This document shows, piece by piece, positions 20,802 to 29,747 of a stretch of 64,000 bases of DNA. This DNA is from G965204755 sp965243415 (GTDB lineage Bacteria; Acidobacteriota; Vicinamibacteria; Marinacidobacterales; Marinacidobacteraceae). The notes under the pieces are model-generated. The model did no database searches, was not told the DNA's origin, and saw only the letters and a list, made by a program, of their open reading frames with translations. The number at the start of each line of letters is the position of its first letter. Positions within the stretch are counted from its first letter, which is position 1. Position numbers and translations under genes: made by a program. The DNA lies in assembly GCA_965243415.1 (NCBI GenBank), contig OZ251549.1:3224001-3288000 (forward strand), read 5' to 3'.

Positions 20802-22084
20802 CCGGCGACCCCGTTCCGCACCGCGTCCTCGATCCCGGCGGCGAACAGGTCCACTTCCTCGAGCGTGGTGAAGACGCTCGGCGAGACCCGGATGCAGTCG
20901 AACTCGCCGGCGACGAACCGCGGCCGCACATGGACCCGGTACTTCCGTTCCAGGAAGTCCGTCAACTCCCCGGAGTCCACCCCGGCGATCCGCATCGCCC
21001 CGATCCCGCAGGCCTGGGCCGGGTCGGGCGGATTCAGGACGGTGACCCCGGGCAACTCCTTCACCCGTTCCGACCACCTCCGGCGCAGGAACACCAGCCG
21101 CGCCGCCTTCCGCTCCGCGCCGAGCCCCTCGTGGAAGGTCACCGCTTCGGTGATCGCCCCCCGGAGCGCGATCGGATGGGTGCCGATCTGCTCGAACTTG
21201 CGGATGTCGTCCGCCTGGGTCGCCGGGGCGCTCATGAGCGGCCAGACCTTGGGGATCTTGTCCTTCCGCACATGGAGGAACCCGGTGCCCACCGGGGCGA
21301 ACAGCCATTTGTGGAGGCTGGTGCCGTAGTAGTCGCAGTCCAACTCGTCCCGGGTGAAGGGGAAGTGGGCGAACCCGTGGGCGCCGTCCACCAGGGTCTC
21401 CACGCCGTGGCGGCGCGCCATCCGGCAGATCTCCCCCACCGGGAAGATCTGGCCGGTGGTGTAGGTGGTGTGGCAGATCAGGAGCACCTTCGTCCGGGGG
21501 GTGATCGCCCGCTCCAGGATGCCGGTCAACTCCGAGAGATCCTCCGGCGGCGTGGGGTACGGAACCGTCCGCAGCACGATGCCCTCGCGCCGCTCCCGCT
21601 GGCGCCAGGTCATGAGCATCCGCGGATAGTCCTGGGTGGTCGTCAGCACTTCGTCGCCCCGGGCCAGCGGCAGGCCGAACTGGACGATCTCCATCGCCTC
21701 GCTGGCGTTCCGGGTGAAGGCCAACTCGTCGGCGCCGCAACCGAAGACGGACGCCAGGCGGCGGCGCGTCACTTCGAGCCGAGGGCCGAGGAGTTCGTCC
21801 ACATAGAGCGACGGCGCCATGTTCGTGATGTCCTGGTACTGCCGCACCGCCCGCTGCACCGGGATCGGCGCGGGGCTCACGCTGCCGCTGTTCAGGTTGA
21901 TGTGGTTCCGGTCGACGCTGAACGCCTCCCGCACCCGGAACCAGAAGTCCTCGTCCTGCGCCGCCTCCTCCGGCGGGGCGCCGCCGAGCCGGGAGACCGC
22001 CCGCTCGAGGCGCTCCCCGGCGTCCGCGCCGAGGGCGGTGAGCGCGCCGCCTGCGGCTGCCAGAAAGGACCTTCGATGCATCAT
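20798..22084 (-). CDS. Exported class V aminotransferase-fold (isopenicillin N epimerase-like) PLP enzyme
   Basis: The 428-residue product begins at ATG 22084 with a Tat-like leader (MMHRRSFLAAAGGALTALG). The rest is a class V aminotransferase fold: INLNSGSVSPAP at the start, ELAFTRNASEAMEIV, DEVLTTTQDYPRML, LVDGAHGFAHFPF, and the PLP lysine in TSLHKW (Lys259). It resembles isopenicillin-N-epimerase/kynureninase-like proteins that are often exported in Acidobacteria and relatives. The substrate is unknown. It is coupled by ATGA to the Tat-exported barrel protein downstream, which suggests that both act in the periplasm. Confidence 0.85.
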   Translation of the reverse strand: MMHRRSFLAAAGGALTALGADAGERLERAVSRLGGAPPEEAAQDEDFWFRVREAFSVDRNHINLNSGSVSPAPIPVQRAVRQYQDITNMAPSLYVDELLGPRLEVTRRRLASVFGCGADELAFTRNASEAMEIVQFGLPLARGDEVLTTTQDYPRMLMTWRQRERREGIVLRTVPYPTPPEDLSELTGILERAITPRTKVLLICHTTYTTGQIFPVGEICRMARRHGVETLVDGAHGFAHFPFTRDELDCDYYGTSLHKWLFAPVGTGFLHVRKDKIPKVWPLMSAPATQADDIRKFEQIGTHPIALRGAITEAVTFHEGLGAERKAARLVFLRRRWSERVKELPGVTVLNPPDPAQACGIGAMRIAGVDSGELTDFLERKYRVHVRPRFVAGEFDCIRVSPSVFTTLEEVDLFAAGIEDAVRNGVAG

Positions 22085-22246
22085 GAGCCGCGCCCTCCCG
22101 GACACCCGGCGAAGGGTACCGAAGCGCCTCCGGGATCGCCGGCGCCGGGCCGAACCGGGCGCGGCGGCAGGCGCCGGCGGCTCGGATACCATCGCCTGCC
22201 GGAGGCGCGGCCCGCATCCGGACACCCCGGCGCCGCGATTCGCTCG

Positions 22247-23551
22247 ATGGACGACCGGAACTGGCTGGAGAGGCGATTCGGCATCGCCGCCCGCGGCTCG
22301 ACGCCCCGGAGGGAGGTCGCCGCCGGGCTGACCACCTTCCTGGCGATGGCCTACATCACCGTGGTCAACCCGGGGATCCTCTCCGAAGCGGGCATGGACT
22401 TCGGGGCCGTGTTCGTGGCCACCTGCCTGGCGGCCGCGGTCGGGACCGCCGCGATGGGCCTCCTCGCGAACTACCCGGTCGCCCTGGCGCCGGGAATGGG
22501 GCAGAACGCCTTCTTCGCCTTCACCGTGGTGCTGGGCATGGCGGTGGACTGGCGGGTGGCGCTGGGCGCGGTCTTCGTCTCCGGCGTGCTCTTCATCGTC
22601 CTGAGCGTGCTGCCGGTGCGCGAGTGGCTGATCAACGCCATCCCCCGGGACCTGAAACACGGCATGGCCGCCGGGATCGGGCTCTTCCTCGGGTTCATCG
22701 CCATGCGGAACGCCGGGATCGTCGAGAGCAACCCGGCGACGATCGTCTCCTTCGGCGACCTCACCGCCTTCGGCCCGGCGGCGGCCTTCCTCGGATTCAT
22801 CGCCATCGCCGCCCTGGTCGTCCGGAAAGTCCCCGGCGCGATCATCCTCGGCATCCTCGCCGTCTCCCTGGTCGGCTGGCTCTTCGGCGGCGCGGAGTTC
22901 CACGGCGTCCTGGCGGCGCCGCCCTCCCCGGCCCCGGTCTTCCTGGAGTTGGACATCGTCGGGGCCCTGAGCCTTTCGATGGTCGCGGTCATCCTGTCGC
23001 TCCTGCTCGTGGATGTCTTCGACACCGCCGGGACCCTGGTGGCGATCACCACCCGCGCCGGGATGCTCGGGAAGGACGGGCGGCTGCCCCGGCTCGGTCG
23101 GGCGCTCCTCGCCGACTCCGGCGCCACCGCCTTCGGGGCGCTCGCCGGGACCTCCTCCACCACGAGTTACATCGAGAGCGCCGCCGGGGTGGAGAGCGGC
23201 GGCCGGACCGGCCTCACCGCGCTCACGGTCGCCGCCGGCTTCCTCCTCTGCCTGCTCTTCGCGCCGCTCGCGCAGAGCGTTCCCGGCTACGCCGCCGCAG
23301 CCGCGCTGCTCTTCGTGGCCACCCTCATGGCGCGCAGTTTCGCCGACCTCACCTGGGAGGACGCCACCGAGGCGGCGCCGGCGGTCATCACCGCCATCGC
23401 CATGCCCCTCAGTTTCTCGATCGCCGACGGCATCGGGGTCGGCTTCCTGGCCTACGCCGGCGCCAAGGTCCTCTCCGGACGGGCGCGGGAGTGCCCCGTT
23501 GCGGTGTTCGTCGTCGCCCTGATCTTCGCCCTGAAGTTCGCCCTGCTGTAG
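22247..23551 (+). CDS. NCS2-type (AzgA-like) nucleobase permease
   Basis: The 434-residue membrane protein matches the AzgA branch of the NCS2 family, which imports purine bases such as adenine, guanine and hypoxanthine by proton symport. Diagnostic parts are the N-terminal REVAAGLTTFLAMAYI, VALAPGMGQNAFFAF, GIGLFLGFIAMRNAGIV, VDVFDTAGTLVAI and GTSSTTSYIESAAGV. About 12-14 hydrophobic segments are apparent. ATG 22247 fits the family's short N-terminus. It is divergent from the aminotransferase gene, and its exact substrate cannot be read from sequence. Confidence 0.93.
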   Translation: MDDRNWLERRFGIAARGSTPRREVAAGLTTFLAMAYITVVNPGILSEAGMDFGAVFVATCLAAAVGTAAMGLLANYPVALAPGMGQNAFFAFTVVLGMAVDWRVALGAVFVSGVLFIVLSVLPVREWLINAIPRDLKHGMAAGIGLFLGFIAMRNAGIVESNPATIVSFGDLTAFGPAAAFLGFIAIAALVVRKVPGAIILGILAVSLVGWLFGGAEFHGVLAAPPSPAPVFLELDIVGALSLSMVAVILSLLLVDVFDTAGTLVAITTRAGMLGKDGRLPRLGRALLADSGATAFGALAGTSSTTSYIESAAGVESGGRTGLTALTVAAGFLLCLLFAPLAQSVPGYAAAAALLFVATLMARSFADLTWEDATEAAPAVITAIAMPLSFSIADGIGVGFLAYAGAKVLSGRARECPVAVFVVALIFALKFALL

Positions 23552-23646
23552 AGCCGGCGGACTCGGACCGGCGCCGGGTCGAAACCGCGGACGGGCCCGG
23601 CGCGCCGGCCGTCGGCCCTACCCCGAACCGCGCCCGGAGGTACCCC

Positions 23647-25011
23647 ATGCGCCGTTGCCCCGCCGCTCCCGCCCCCACCCTCTCACCCGCCGCCGGCCTG
23701 GTCCTCGCCGGCCTGTTGTTCCTCACCGCCTTCCCGGTCGCCGCGCCGGCCCAGCCGACGGTTCCCTATCTGCCCGGCGACGACGGGGTGTTGCCCCAAC
23801 CCCGGGTGGCGCTCGTGAACACCGTGGTCGTGGACGTCGAGGACGGAACCGTGCTCCCGGACGCCGTGGTCGTGGTTCGCGACGGTCTCATCGAATCCGT
23901 GGGATCCGGCCCGCCTCCGGAGGGCGTCCATGTCCTCGACCTCGGGGGCCGTCACCTCCTGCCCGGGCTCATGGACGCCCACTGGCACGGGCGCACCCTC
24001 GACGGCCTGCGGCGGGCGCTCGAATCCGGCGTGACCACGATGAAGAGCGCCGCGGTCGGCAGTTTCCTCGATGTGCGGATGAACGACCTGGTCGAGCAGG
24101 GCTTCGTCGCCGGGCCCGAGATCTTCGCCGCCGGCGTCTATGTCCTCCCGAACCTGGGCCAGTCGGCGCTCGCCGACCCCCGCCTGTATCCCTACCTGAA
24201 CCGGGAGGTGCGCGGCATCGAGGCGGTGCGGGAGGTGGTCCGGGTGGATGTGGACCGGGGGGCGCGGTGGATCAAGACGAGATCCGGGGGAACGACCTCC
24301 GGCCCGAACGGCCCCGACCCGAAGATGATGGTGTACGGGGTGGACGAACTCACCGCCATCGTCGAGGAGGCGGACGCCCTCGGCGTGCGGGTCTCCTGCC
24401 ACGCCCACGGGAAGGAAGTGGTGCGGAACGCGATCGTGGCCGGCTGCGCCACCATCGAGCACGGCACCTATGTGGACGAGGAGGGGCTCCGGCTGATGGT
24501 GGAACGGGGCGCCGCCTGGGTGCCGACCTATACCTCGGTGGTCGGGTTCCTGCTGCCCCACGACGACTACGACAGTTCCGCCAGTTTCCAGCGGGGGACC
24601 CACCTGCTCCACTACCTGGAGAAGGCCTTCGCCCGGGCGCTCGAACTCGGGGTCACCATCCTCACCGCCACCGACACCCGGTACGGGCCGAGGAGCAACA
24701 ACCGGATCTACCGGGAGATGACCCACTTCGTGGAGATGGGGATGACCCCGCTCGAAGCGCTGCAGTCGGCCACCATCCGCTCCGCCGAGGTGTACGGCAT
24801 CCGGGACCGCACCGGGGCCATCGAGGTCGGCCTGGAAGCGGACCTGGTGGCGGTGGACGGCAACCCGCTGGAGGACATCTACGCCACCCATGAGCCCATG
24901 TTCGTCATGAGCAACGGCCGGATCGTCTTCCACCGCACCGTGGATCCCGACCACTACATCCCGCGGCAGGTCGGCGTCACCGGCTTCGGGACCGGAGGCC
25001 CGCGCCCGTAG
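23647..25011 (+). CDS. Secreted amidohydrolase family protein
   Basis: The 454-residue product has a Sec signal peptide (hydrophobic residues about 15-36, cleavage after AAPAQ). The mature protein is an amidohydrolase-superfamily barrel of the imidazolonepropionase/prolidase-like group: LLPGLMDAHWHGRTLDG (the first metal His pair is HWH rather than HxH with T), VSCHAHGKEVVRNAI, CATIEHGTYVDEEG, and ILTATDTRYGP with the late Asp. The C-terminus has the GAIEVGLEADLVAVDGNPLEDI tail of the family. CGGAGG lies 8 nt before ATG 23647. Substrate is unknown; di- or tripeptides or cyclic amides are typical of relatives. Confidence 0.88.
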   Translation: MRRCPAAPAPTLSPAAGLVLAGLLFLTAFPVAAPAQPTVPYLPGDDGVLPQPRVALVNTVVVDVEDGTVLPDAVVVVRDGLIESVGSGPPPEGVHVLDLGGRHLLPGLMDAHWHGRTLDGLRRALESGVTTMKSAAVGSFLDVRMNDLVEQGFVAGPEIFAAGVYVLPNLGQSALADPRLYPYLNREVRGIEAVREVVRVDVDRGARWIKTRSGGTTSGPNGPDPKMMVYGVDELTAIVEEADALGVRVSCHAHGKEVVRNAIVAGCATIEHGTYVDEEGLRLMVERGAAWVPTYTSVVGFLLPHDDYDSSASFQRGTHLLHYLEKAFARALELGVTILTATDTRYGPRSNNRIYREMTHFVEMGMTPLEALQSATIRSAEVYGIRDRTGAIEVGLEADLVAVDGNPLEDIYATHEPMFVMSNGRIVFHRTVDPDHYIPRQVGVTGFGTGGPRP

Positions 25012-25058
25012 CCGGCCCTGCCGCGGCGCGATCGCGGGGGAGCGGCCCGGACGCGCCG

Positions 25059-25598
25059 CTACGGACCGGCGGAGCCCGGCGCGGTCTCTTCCGGGTTCAG
25101 CCGGCAGTCGTCGGCGTCGCAGCGCACCCGGAAAGGCTCGCAGTCCGGGGCCTCGATCTCCAGGACCAACTCGCCGATCCACTCGACCGTCAGGGTCCGC
25201 TCGAACCCGCCTTCCACTTCCCGGAGGGAGAAGTCCTCGACGAACGCCCAACTCGGGGGCGGGTAGAGCCCGCCGTCCCGATAGGGCGCCACCAGGTGCA
25301 CCGCGGTCCGGGCGCTCTCGTCCCGGATCGAGAACGATCCCCCGAAGGATTCGTACTCCTCGCGGCGGATGCCGTCGTGTTCGGCCTCCACCACCAGTCC
25401 GGAACAGGCCGGCGTCGGACTCGGCGTCGGCTCGGGCTCCGGCGGCGGCGGAGCGGGAGTCGTCGGCGTCGGGGCGGGCGCTCGGGGCGACGACTCGGAG
25501 CCGCCGCAGCCCGGGAACACCGACGCGGCGGCGAAGCCGACGGCGAACGAACCGGCGAGGAAGCGCCGGGCCGCCCCGCCGGCGCGGCTACGGATCAT
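25059..25598 (-). CDS. Small lipoprotein partner of matrixin-like protein, copy 2
   Basis: The 179-residue product starts at ATG 25598, inside the end of the upstream matrixin-like gene. A leader ends in FPGCGGS, a lipobox, followed by a Pro/Thr/Glu-rich linker (residues about 35-65). The ~110-residue globular part is homologous to the product of 26691-27161: both have a [V/I]HL[V/I]xPY stretch, FxxDFS, then WIGEL and a C-terminal PxCxPxxxRCD..C pattern suggesting two disulfides. The family was not recognised. It follows its matrixin neighbour exactly as copy 1 follows copy 1, so the two probably work as a pair outside the cytoplasm. Confidence 0.72.
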   Translation of the reverse strand: MIRSRAGGAARRFLAGSFAVGFAAASVFPGCGGSESSPRAPAPTPTTPAPPPPEPEPTPSPTPACSGLVVEAEHDGIRREEYESFGGSFSIRDESARTAVHLVAPYRDGGLYPPPSWAFVEDFSLREVEGGFERTLTVEWIGELVLEIEAPDCEPFRVRCDADDCRLNPEETAPGSAGP

Positions 25599-26694
25599 CG
25601 ATGGGCCACCTCGGCCGCGCCGACACCCGAGGGCCGAGGCTCTCGAGCACTTCCCCGGCGCGGACCGAGAGGAATCGCCACTGGTCGAGAGCGAACCCGT
25701 TGGAGCGGAACTCGTGCGCCCACCGGATCAGGATCGGATGGATCACGAGCAGCGTCGGCCCCGGCGGCACGCCCTCGATGAGGAAGCGGCCCTCGGCGTC
25801 GGCGAACGCCCCCGGGCCCTCCCGGGCCCCGTCGCCGCCGGGTTCGCCGGGAAGGATCGTCCGCACATAGAAGTGGGCGGCCGGCCGCCCGAAGGAGGTC
25901 TCCAACTCTCCCCGCACCGATCCGTACCCCGCGGAGAAGCCCGGAGCCGGGTAGAGCGCGGAGACCCCGGCGCGGTCGTCGGCGGCGAGCCGGTTCGTCC
26001 TCGAGGTGTAGGACATGACCGGTCCGGAGACGCCGGCCGGCGGGGGCGACCCGTCCTCCGACTCGATCTCCGGGAGGAAGCGGCGGGATTCGAGCGCCGA
26101 CTCCGTATGCCCGAGCCCGAGGCAGTGCCCCAACTGGTGGAGGATCTCCGACTCCACCCACCCGCTGCTGACCTGCTGGCCCTCCTCCAGGATCTGCGCG
26201 TACTCGGGGTTCAGTTCGATGTCGCAGGCGGTGATGACGCCGTCCTCGATCCGCGCCGAGTTGATGGAGAAGGGCCAGGTGGAGCTCACGAGCGGGGGGA
26301 ACCCCGAGAACCCGATCGTGTTCACCCCGTCCGCCAGCGACCCCCACTCCCGCGCCACGGTCCGCTCCTCCATCTCCAGCCGGATCGCCGAAGTCGAAAC
26401 GGCGTTCCACCTGGCGACCGCCGCCGTCGCCGCCTCGCGCCAGCCGCCGCCGCTCACCGGGAAGCCGACCCCGTGCTCGTTGTCGAGGAGCCGGAAACGC
26501 AGGTTGCGGGAGTCCGCGGCCCAGCGGGGCGCCGCGTCCGCGCGGACGATCCGGTAGTCCGGGTCCCGGAACGAATAGCCGGCCGCCGGCCCGGCGAGCG
26601 CGCCGACGACCAGGCTCGATCCGAGCCCCCATCCGAGAATGGACGCCGCCGGCCCGCGGAGGCCGCGTCTCGCGTGCGCTCCGCCGCGCTTCAT
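25588..26694 (-). CDS. Matrixin-like exported protein with inactivated catalytic motif (copy 2)
   Basis: The 368-residue product has a signal peptide (residues about 15-40, ending GPAAG), a matrixin-like zincin domain and a C-terminal beta-sandwich of CarboxypepD_reg type (GPGAFADAEGRFLIEGVPPGP). The zinc motif reads LHQLGHCLGLGH: all three histidines remain but the general-base glutamate is glutamine (CAG at 26136-26134, one base from GAG). The Met-turn PVMSY is kept. The paralogue at 27158-28285 has the intact HEVGH. It should bind zinc but not cleave peptides in the usual way. ATGA and overlap joints link it to partner genes on both sides. Confidence 0.85.
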   Translation of the reverse strand: MKRGGAHARRGLRGPAASILGWGLGSSLVVGALAGPAAGYSFRDPDYRIVRADAAPRWAADSRNLRFRLLDNEHGVGFPVSGGGWREAATAAVARWNAVSTSAIRLEMEERTVAREWGSLADGVNTIGFSGFPPLVSSTWPFSINSARIEDGVITACDIELNPEYAQILEEGQQVSSGWVESEILHQLGHCLGLGHTESALESRRFLPEIESEDGSPPPAGVSGPVMSYTSRTNRLAADDRAGVSALYPAPGFSAGYGSVRGELETSFGRPAAHFYVRTILPGEPGGDGAREGPGAFADAEGRFLIEGVPPGPTLLVIHPILIRWAHEFRSNGFALDQWRFLSVRAGEVLESLGPRVSARPRWPIDDP

Positions 26695-27161
26695 CCGGTG
26701 CAGGTCCGCTCGTCGCAGCGGAGCGGGACCGGCGGGCAGCCGGGGCTGCGGATGGCGAGTTCGAGTTCCCCGATCCAGGAGATCGTGAGCCGCTGCACCC
26801 GCCCCTCCGCTCCCGACCGCTCGAAGGAGAAATCGCTGAGGAAGGCGAGCGGACGGGGGATGGAACGGATGTCGCTGTGGGCGCTGCCGTAGTAGGGCGA
26901 GATGAGATGGATCGAGGTGCCGGGATCGGAGTACCAGAGGCTCAGCCGCAGCCGGGAGACCCGCTCGCGCTCGTCCACGAAGCCTTCGTGGACCTCGGTC
27001 GCCAGGAAGCGGAGGAGACTGCAGTCGGGAGCGGCGTCCGGCTGCGAGGCCCCCGTCGGAGCGCCCTCCCCGGCAGCCGCGGCCGGCGGCGGGACCGGGA
27101 ACGGCGCCCCGAGGAGGAGCCCGAAGAGGGCCGACCCGACGAGGCGGCGCGACCCGGTCAC
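26691..27161 (-). CDS. Small exported partner of matrixin-like protein, copy 1
   Basis: The 156-residue product starts at GTG 27161, overlapping the matrixin stop as GTGA, and its own stop overlaps the next matrixin start as ATGA. A signal peptide is present (hydrophobic residues about 8-30). The mature part contains IHLISPYYG, FLSDFSFERS, a WIGELELAI strand and a C-terminal CPPVPLRCDERTC. It is homologous to the lipoprotein at 25059-25598 but lacks that lipobox. No known family was recognised. Strict pairing with the protease suggests an inhibitor, chaperone or substrate-binding subunit; this is inference. Confidence 0.72.
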   Translation of the reverse strand: MTGSRRLVGSALFGLLLGAPFPVPPPAAAAGEGAPTGASQPDAAPDCSLLRFLATEVHEGFVDERERVSRLRLSLWYSDPGTSIHLISPYYGSAHSDIRSIPRPLAFLSDFSFERSGAEGRVQRLTISWIGELELAIRSPGCPPVPLRCDERTCTG

Positions 27162-28285
27162 CGCACCGCGCCTCGGCCGCGGAAAACGGAGATCCCGGGG
27201 ACCTCGGTGACCCCGCCGGCGGTCACCTCCGCCCAGAGCCACTGATCCTGGAACGAGAGCGCCCACTCGCCGGGGAAGTGGTGCGCGCTGAGGATCAGCA
27301 TCGGATGGATCCAGAGCAGGACCGGCCCCGGCCGGACGCCTTCCAGCCGGAAGACGCCGTCGCCGTCGGCGAACGCGCCGGGCCCGGCGCGCGCATCCTC
27401 CTCCCCGATCTCGACCGCCTGGACATAGGCGAACCGGGCCGGCCCGCCGCCCTCGAACCGGATCGTCCCCGACAGCGATCCGGTGGAAGCCCGGAACCCC
27501 GGCGCCGGGTAGAGGAGGGAGACCGCGATCTCGTCGTCCGGCATCAGGAACGGCCCGTCCCGGCCGTAGGACATCGTCGGGTCGGGGTAGAAGCCGGTCA
27601 GATCGACTTCGGTGAGTTGCGCGTAGAAGGGCATCGGCAGGACCACCGAGTGGAGCAGGCCGAGGCAGTGGCCGACCTCGTGGAGCACCAGCGCGGTCAT
27701 CCGGTCGAGGCGGTACTGCAGGGCGCCGGTCCGGAAGACCTCGGGGTTCAGCGCCACATCGCAACTCTGCAGCGCGCCCCCGGAGAAGTCCCAGGAGGCG
27801 AATCCCGCCGCCGGGATGTCCTCTTCCGCGAACGCCGACGAGAACCCGATGGTGTTGATCCCGTCGGCGTCGATCCCGGCGTCCTGCGCGGCGACGGTCT
27901 CCTCGAGTTCCAGGGCGATCGCGGCGGTCTCCACGGCGTTCCACTGGCCGATCGCCGCCTCGAGGAATTCGCGCCAGGCAGCGGCGCTCTCGAAGTTCCC
28001 GTTCACCTCGAGATTGGCGTTCTCCAGCAGCCGGTAGCGCACCGGCCAGGCGTCGTCGGCCCAGCGCTGCGCTCCCTCCTCGCCCGCGACGACGAATCGC
28101 GGATGGGCGAAGCGGTAGGCGGTCCCGGCGGACGCCGGCGCGGCGAGCGCCCCGCTGCCGGCAACGATCCCGACCGCGACCGCCGTCGCGACGCCCCCGA
28201 GGATCCCGGCGACGAGGCCGGCCCGGTTCCGGCGGACCGCCGCCCCGCGCGGCCGGCATCCGCGACGCGTCACTCCTCGGCTCAT
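27158..28285 (-). CDS. Matrixin-like exported metalloprotease (copy 1, intact active site)
   Basis: The 375-residue product from ATG 28285 has a signal peptide (hydrophobic residues about 24-50, ending APASAG), a zincin domain with VLHEVGHCLGLLH (about residue 205) and Met-turn PTMSYG, then a CarboxypepD_reg-like C-terminal domain (GPGAFADGDGVFRLEGVRPGP). This is the metzincin/matrixin layout; the substrate is unknown. A GTG at 28294 is an alternative start. TAGAGT lies 7 nt upstream of the ATG. Truncated copies of this gene's promoter and signal-peptide region occur at 30.1-30.3 kb and 32.8-33.05 kb, so the gene has been duplicated and broken repeatedly. Confidence 0.88.
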   Translation of the reverse strand: MSRGVTRRGCRPRGAAVRRNRAGLVAGILGGVATAVAVGIVAGSGALAAPASAGTAYRFAHPRFVVAGEEGAQRWADDAWPVRYRLLENANLEVNGNFESAAAWREFLEAAIGQWNAVETAAIALELEETVAAQDAGIDADGINTIGFSSAFAEEDIPAAGFASWDFSGGALQSCDVALNPEVFRTGALQYRLDRMTALVLHEVGHCLGLLHSVVLPMPFYAQLTEVDLTGFYPDPTMSYGRDGPFLMPDDEIAVSLLYPAPGFRASTGSLSGTIRFEGGGPARFAYVQAVEIGEEDARAGPGAFADGDGVFRLEGVRPGPVLLWIHPMLILSAHHFPGEWALSFQDQWLWAEVTAGGVTEVPGISVFRGRGAVR

Positions 28286-28292
28286 CCGCTCC

Positions 28293-28298
28293 ACTCTA
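28293..28298 (-). promoter_or_regulatory. -10-like box TAGAGT before matrixin-like gene
   Basis: TAGAGT sits 7 nt before ATG 28285, so a transcript would begin at or next to the start codon. The two decayed copies keep the same context (CTCGGATAGA, then AGT or AAT and an ATG 7-8 nt on), which argues that the element is functional or recently was. Confidence 0.45.
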
Positions 28299-28457
28299 TC
28301 CGAGAGCGGCGTTCCCCGCAGTGGCCGCCCCTCGTCGGCGGGAGCCGCCGCTCCTTCCGCGCCTCCCTCCCCCGTTCGATTCGGCGCGGGCGCCTGCGCC
28401 CGCCTCGTCGCCGGCGGGAGCCGGATCTCGCGCTCCGCGCCGGGGTTCCGCCGGGGT

Positions 28458-29747
28458 TCAGGACACCGGCGGGTCGGGCAGGAACCGGGCGTACTCCCGT
28501 ACCGCGCGCTCCACGGTGAACCATCGCCCGCGGGCCCTCGACCGCTCCCGCGCCGGCGGCTTCCGGAGGGTCGCCAGAATCGCCTCGGCCAAGGCCGCGG
28601 GGTCGCCGACGGGCGTCAACTTTCCGTAGCGCCCACTCTCGAGGACCTCCGCCGGGCCCACCGGGCAGTCCGTGCTCACCACCGGACACCCGCAGGCCAG
28701 CGCCTCGATCAGCGCGATGCCGAGCCCCTCCGAGCGCGAGGAGGAGGCCAGGACCCCGGCGCGCGCCATGAAGGCGTACGGGTTCTGGACATGTCCGGGG
28801 AACGAGACCTCCCCCGCGAGACCGAGGTCCGCCGCCTGCCGCTCCAGCCGCGCGCGCCCCGGGCCCTCGCCGAGGATCACGAGGCGCGCCGACTGCCGCT
28901 CCCGCACCGACATGAAGGCCCGCAGGAGGGTCGCGAAGTCCTTCTCCTTCGCCAGCCGCCCGACGCCGAGGATCACCGGCGGCGCGTCCGGCGCGAAGAA
29001 AGGGTGGTCGGGAACCGCCGCCGCCAGCCGGGGGAGGTCCGGGCCGACGACGGGGTTGTAGATGGTCGTGAACCGGCCCCGGGGAATGCCGGCCGCCCGC
29101 GACCAGCGGTCCGCCACGCCGCGGGAGACCGCCACGATCCCGTCCGCCTGCGGCAGCGCCCGGAAGACCGGCCGTTCCGCCAGCCAGCCGCGCAGGGGGC
29201 CCGTTCGCTCCGGCCGCCGCCAGGGCCCGGGGACGGCGTGGAGGCCGACGACCACCCGGGTCGGGGCGGCGGCGTTCCGGCGCGCGACGAGGGCGAGGAG
29301 GTTGGCGCTGTCCCCGGCGGCGTAGAGCGCGACCGGGGACCGCTCCCGCAGGTACCCGGTCAGCGCCCCGAGCCGCCGCCACAGCCAGACCCGGGAGGCG
29401 CCGGGATGGGGGCGCACGAAGGGGAGGCGCGAGGTCGAGACCTGGCGCAGCAGCACCGGGAGACTGCGGAAGAAGGCGCCCGGCCGGTACGACCTATGGG
29501 GGGGGGGGGGGGGGCGCAGGTCCACGAGGCGGACCCCGGGATCGAGCCGAGGCGGCGCCGGCCCCGGGGACCCGAAGAAGAGCAGGTCCACCGTCCGACC
29601 CTGGTCCGCCAGCGCCTGCGCCAGGGCGACCTGGACCGTGGCCTGCCCGCCGCCGGACAGTCCCCCGACGAGCACCGCCACCGGCCTCCGGTCGGCTGCC
29701 CGGGGGTCGCCGGCGACCGGAATCGCGCCGCTCCCCGCCCGGGTCAC
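28458..29747 (-). CDS. GT4-family glycosyltransferase, paralogue A, with poly-C tract in the coding strand
   Basis: The 429-residue protein is a GT-B retaining glycosyltransferase of the GT4 type. The N-terminal acceptor domain starts VAVLVGGLSGGGQATVQVAL; the C-terminal donor domain has GVGRLAKEKDFATLLRAF, LVILGEGPGRARLE, SFPGHVQNPYAFMARA, the EGLGIALIEALACGCPVVSTD block with the E-x7-E motif, and GPAEVL. It transfers a sugar from a nucleotide donor to a lipid-linked glycan in the cytoplasm. Seventeen C's (29514-29498) encode about five prolines near residue 79; any change not divisible by three would truncate it. It is open as sequenced. The GTG start at 29747 aligns with that of paralogue B. 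Confidence 0.9.
   Translation of the reverse strand: MTRAGSGAIPVAGDPRAADRRPVAVLVGGLSGGGQATVQVALAQALADQGRTVDLLFFGSPGPAPPRLDPGVRLVDLRPPPPPHRSYRPGAFFRSLPVLLRQVSTSRLPFVRPHPGASRVWLWRRLGALTGYLRERSPVALYAAGDSANLLALVARRNAAAPTRVVVGLHAVPGPWRRPERTGPLRGWLAERPVFRALPQADGIVAVSRGVADRWSRAAGIPRGRFTTIYNPVVGPDLPRLAAAVPDHPFFAPDAPPVILGVGRLAKEKDFATLLRAFMSVRERQSARLVILGEGPGRARLERQAADLGLAGEVSFPGHVQNPYAFMARAGVLASSSRSEGLGIALIEALACGCPVVSTDCPVGPAEVLESGRYGKLTPVGDPAALAEAILATLRKPPARERSRARGRWFTVERAVREYARFLPDPPVS
29498..29514. repeat. Homopolymer tract, 17 G (17 C in the coding strand of GT paralogue A)
   Basis: The tract lies at codons 78-83 of the glycosyltransferase at 28458-29747. As given, the gene is in frame (ON). Paralogue B has its tract at the same codon with a length that also keeps frame, so the site is conserved while its length varies. 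Confidence 0.9.
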
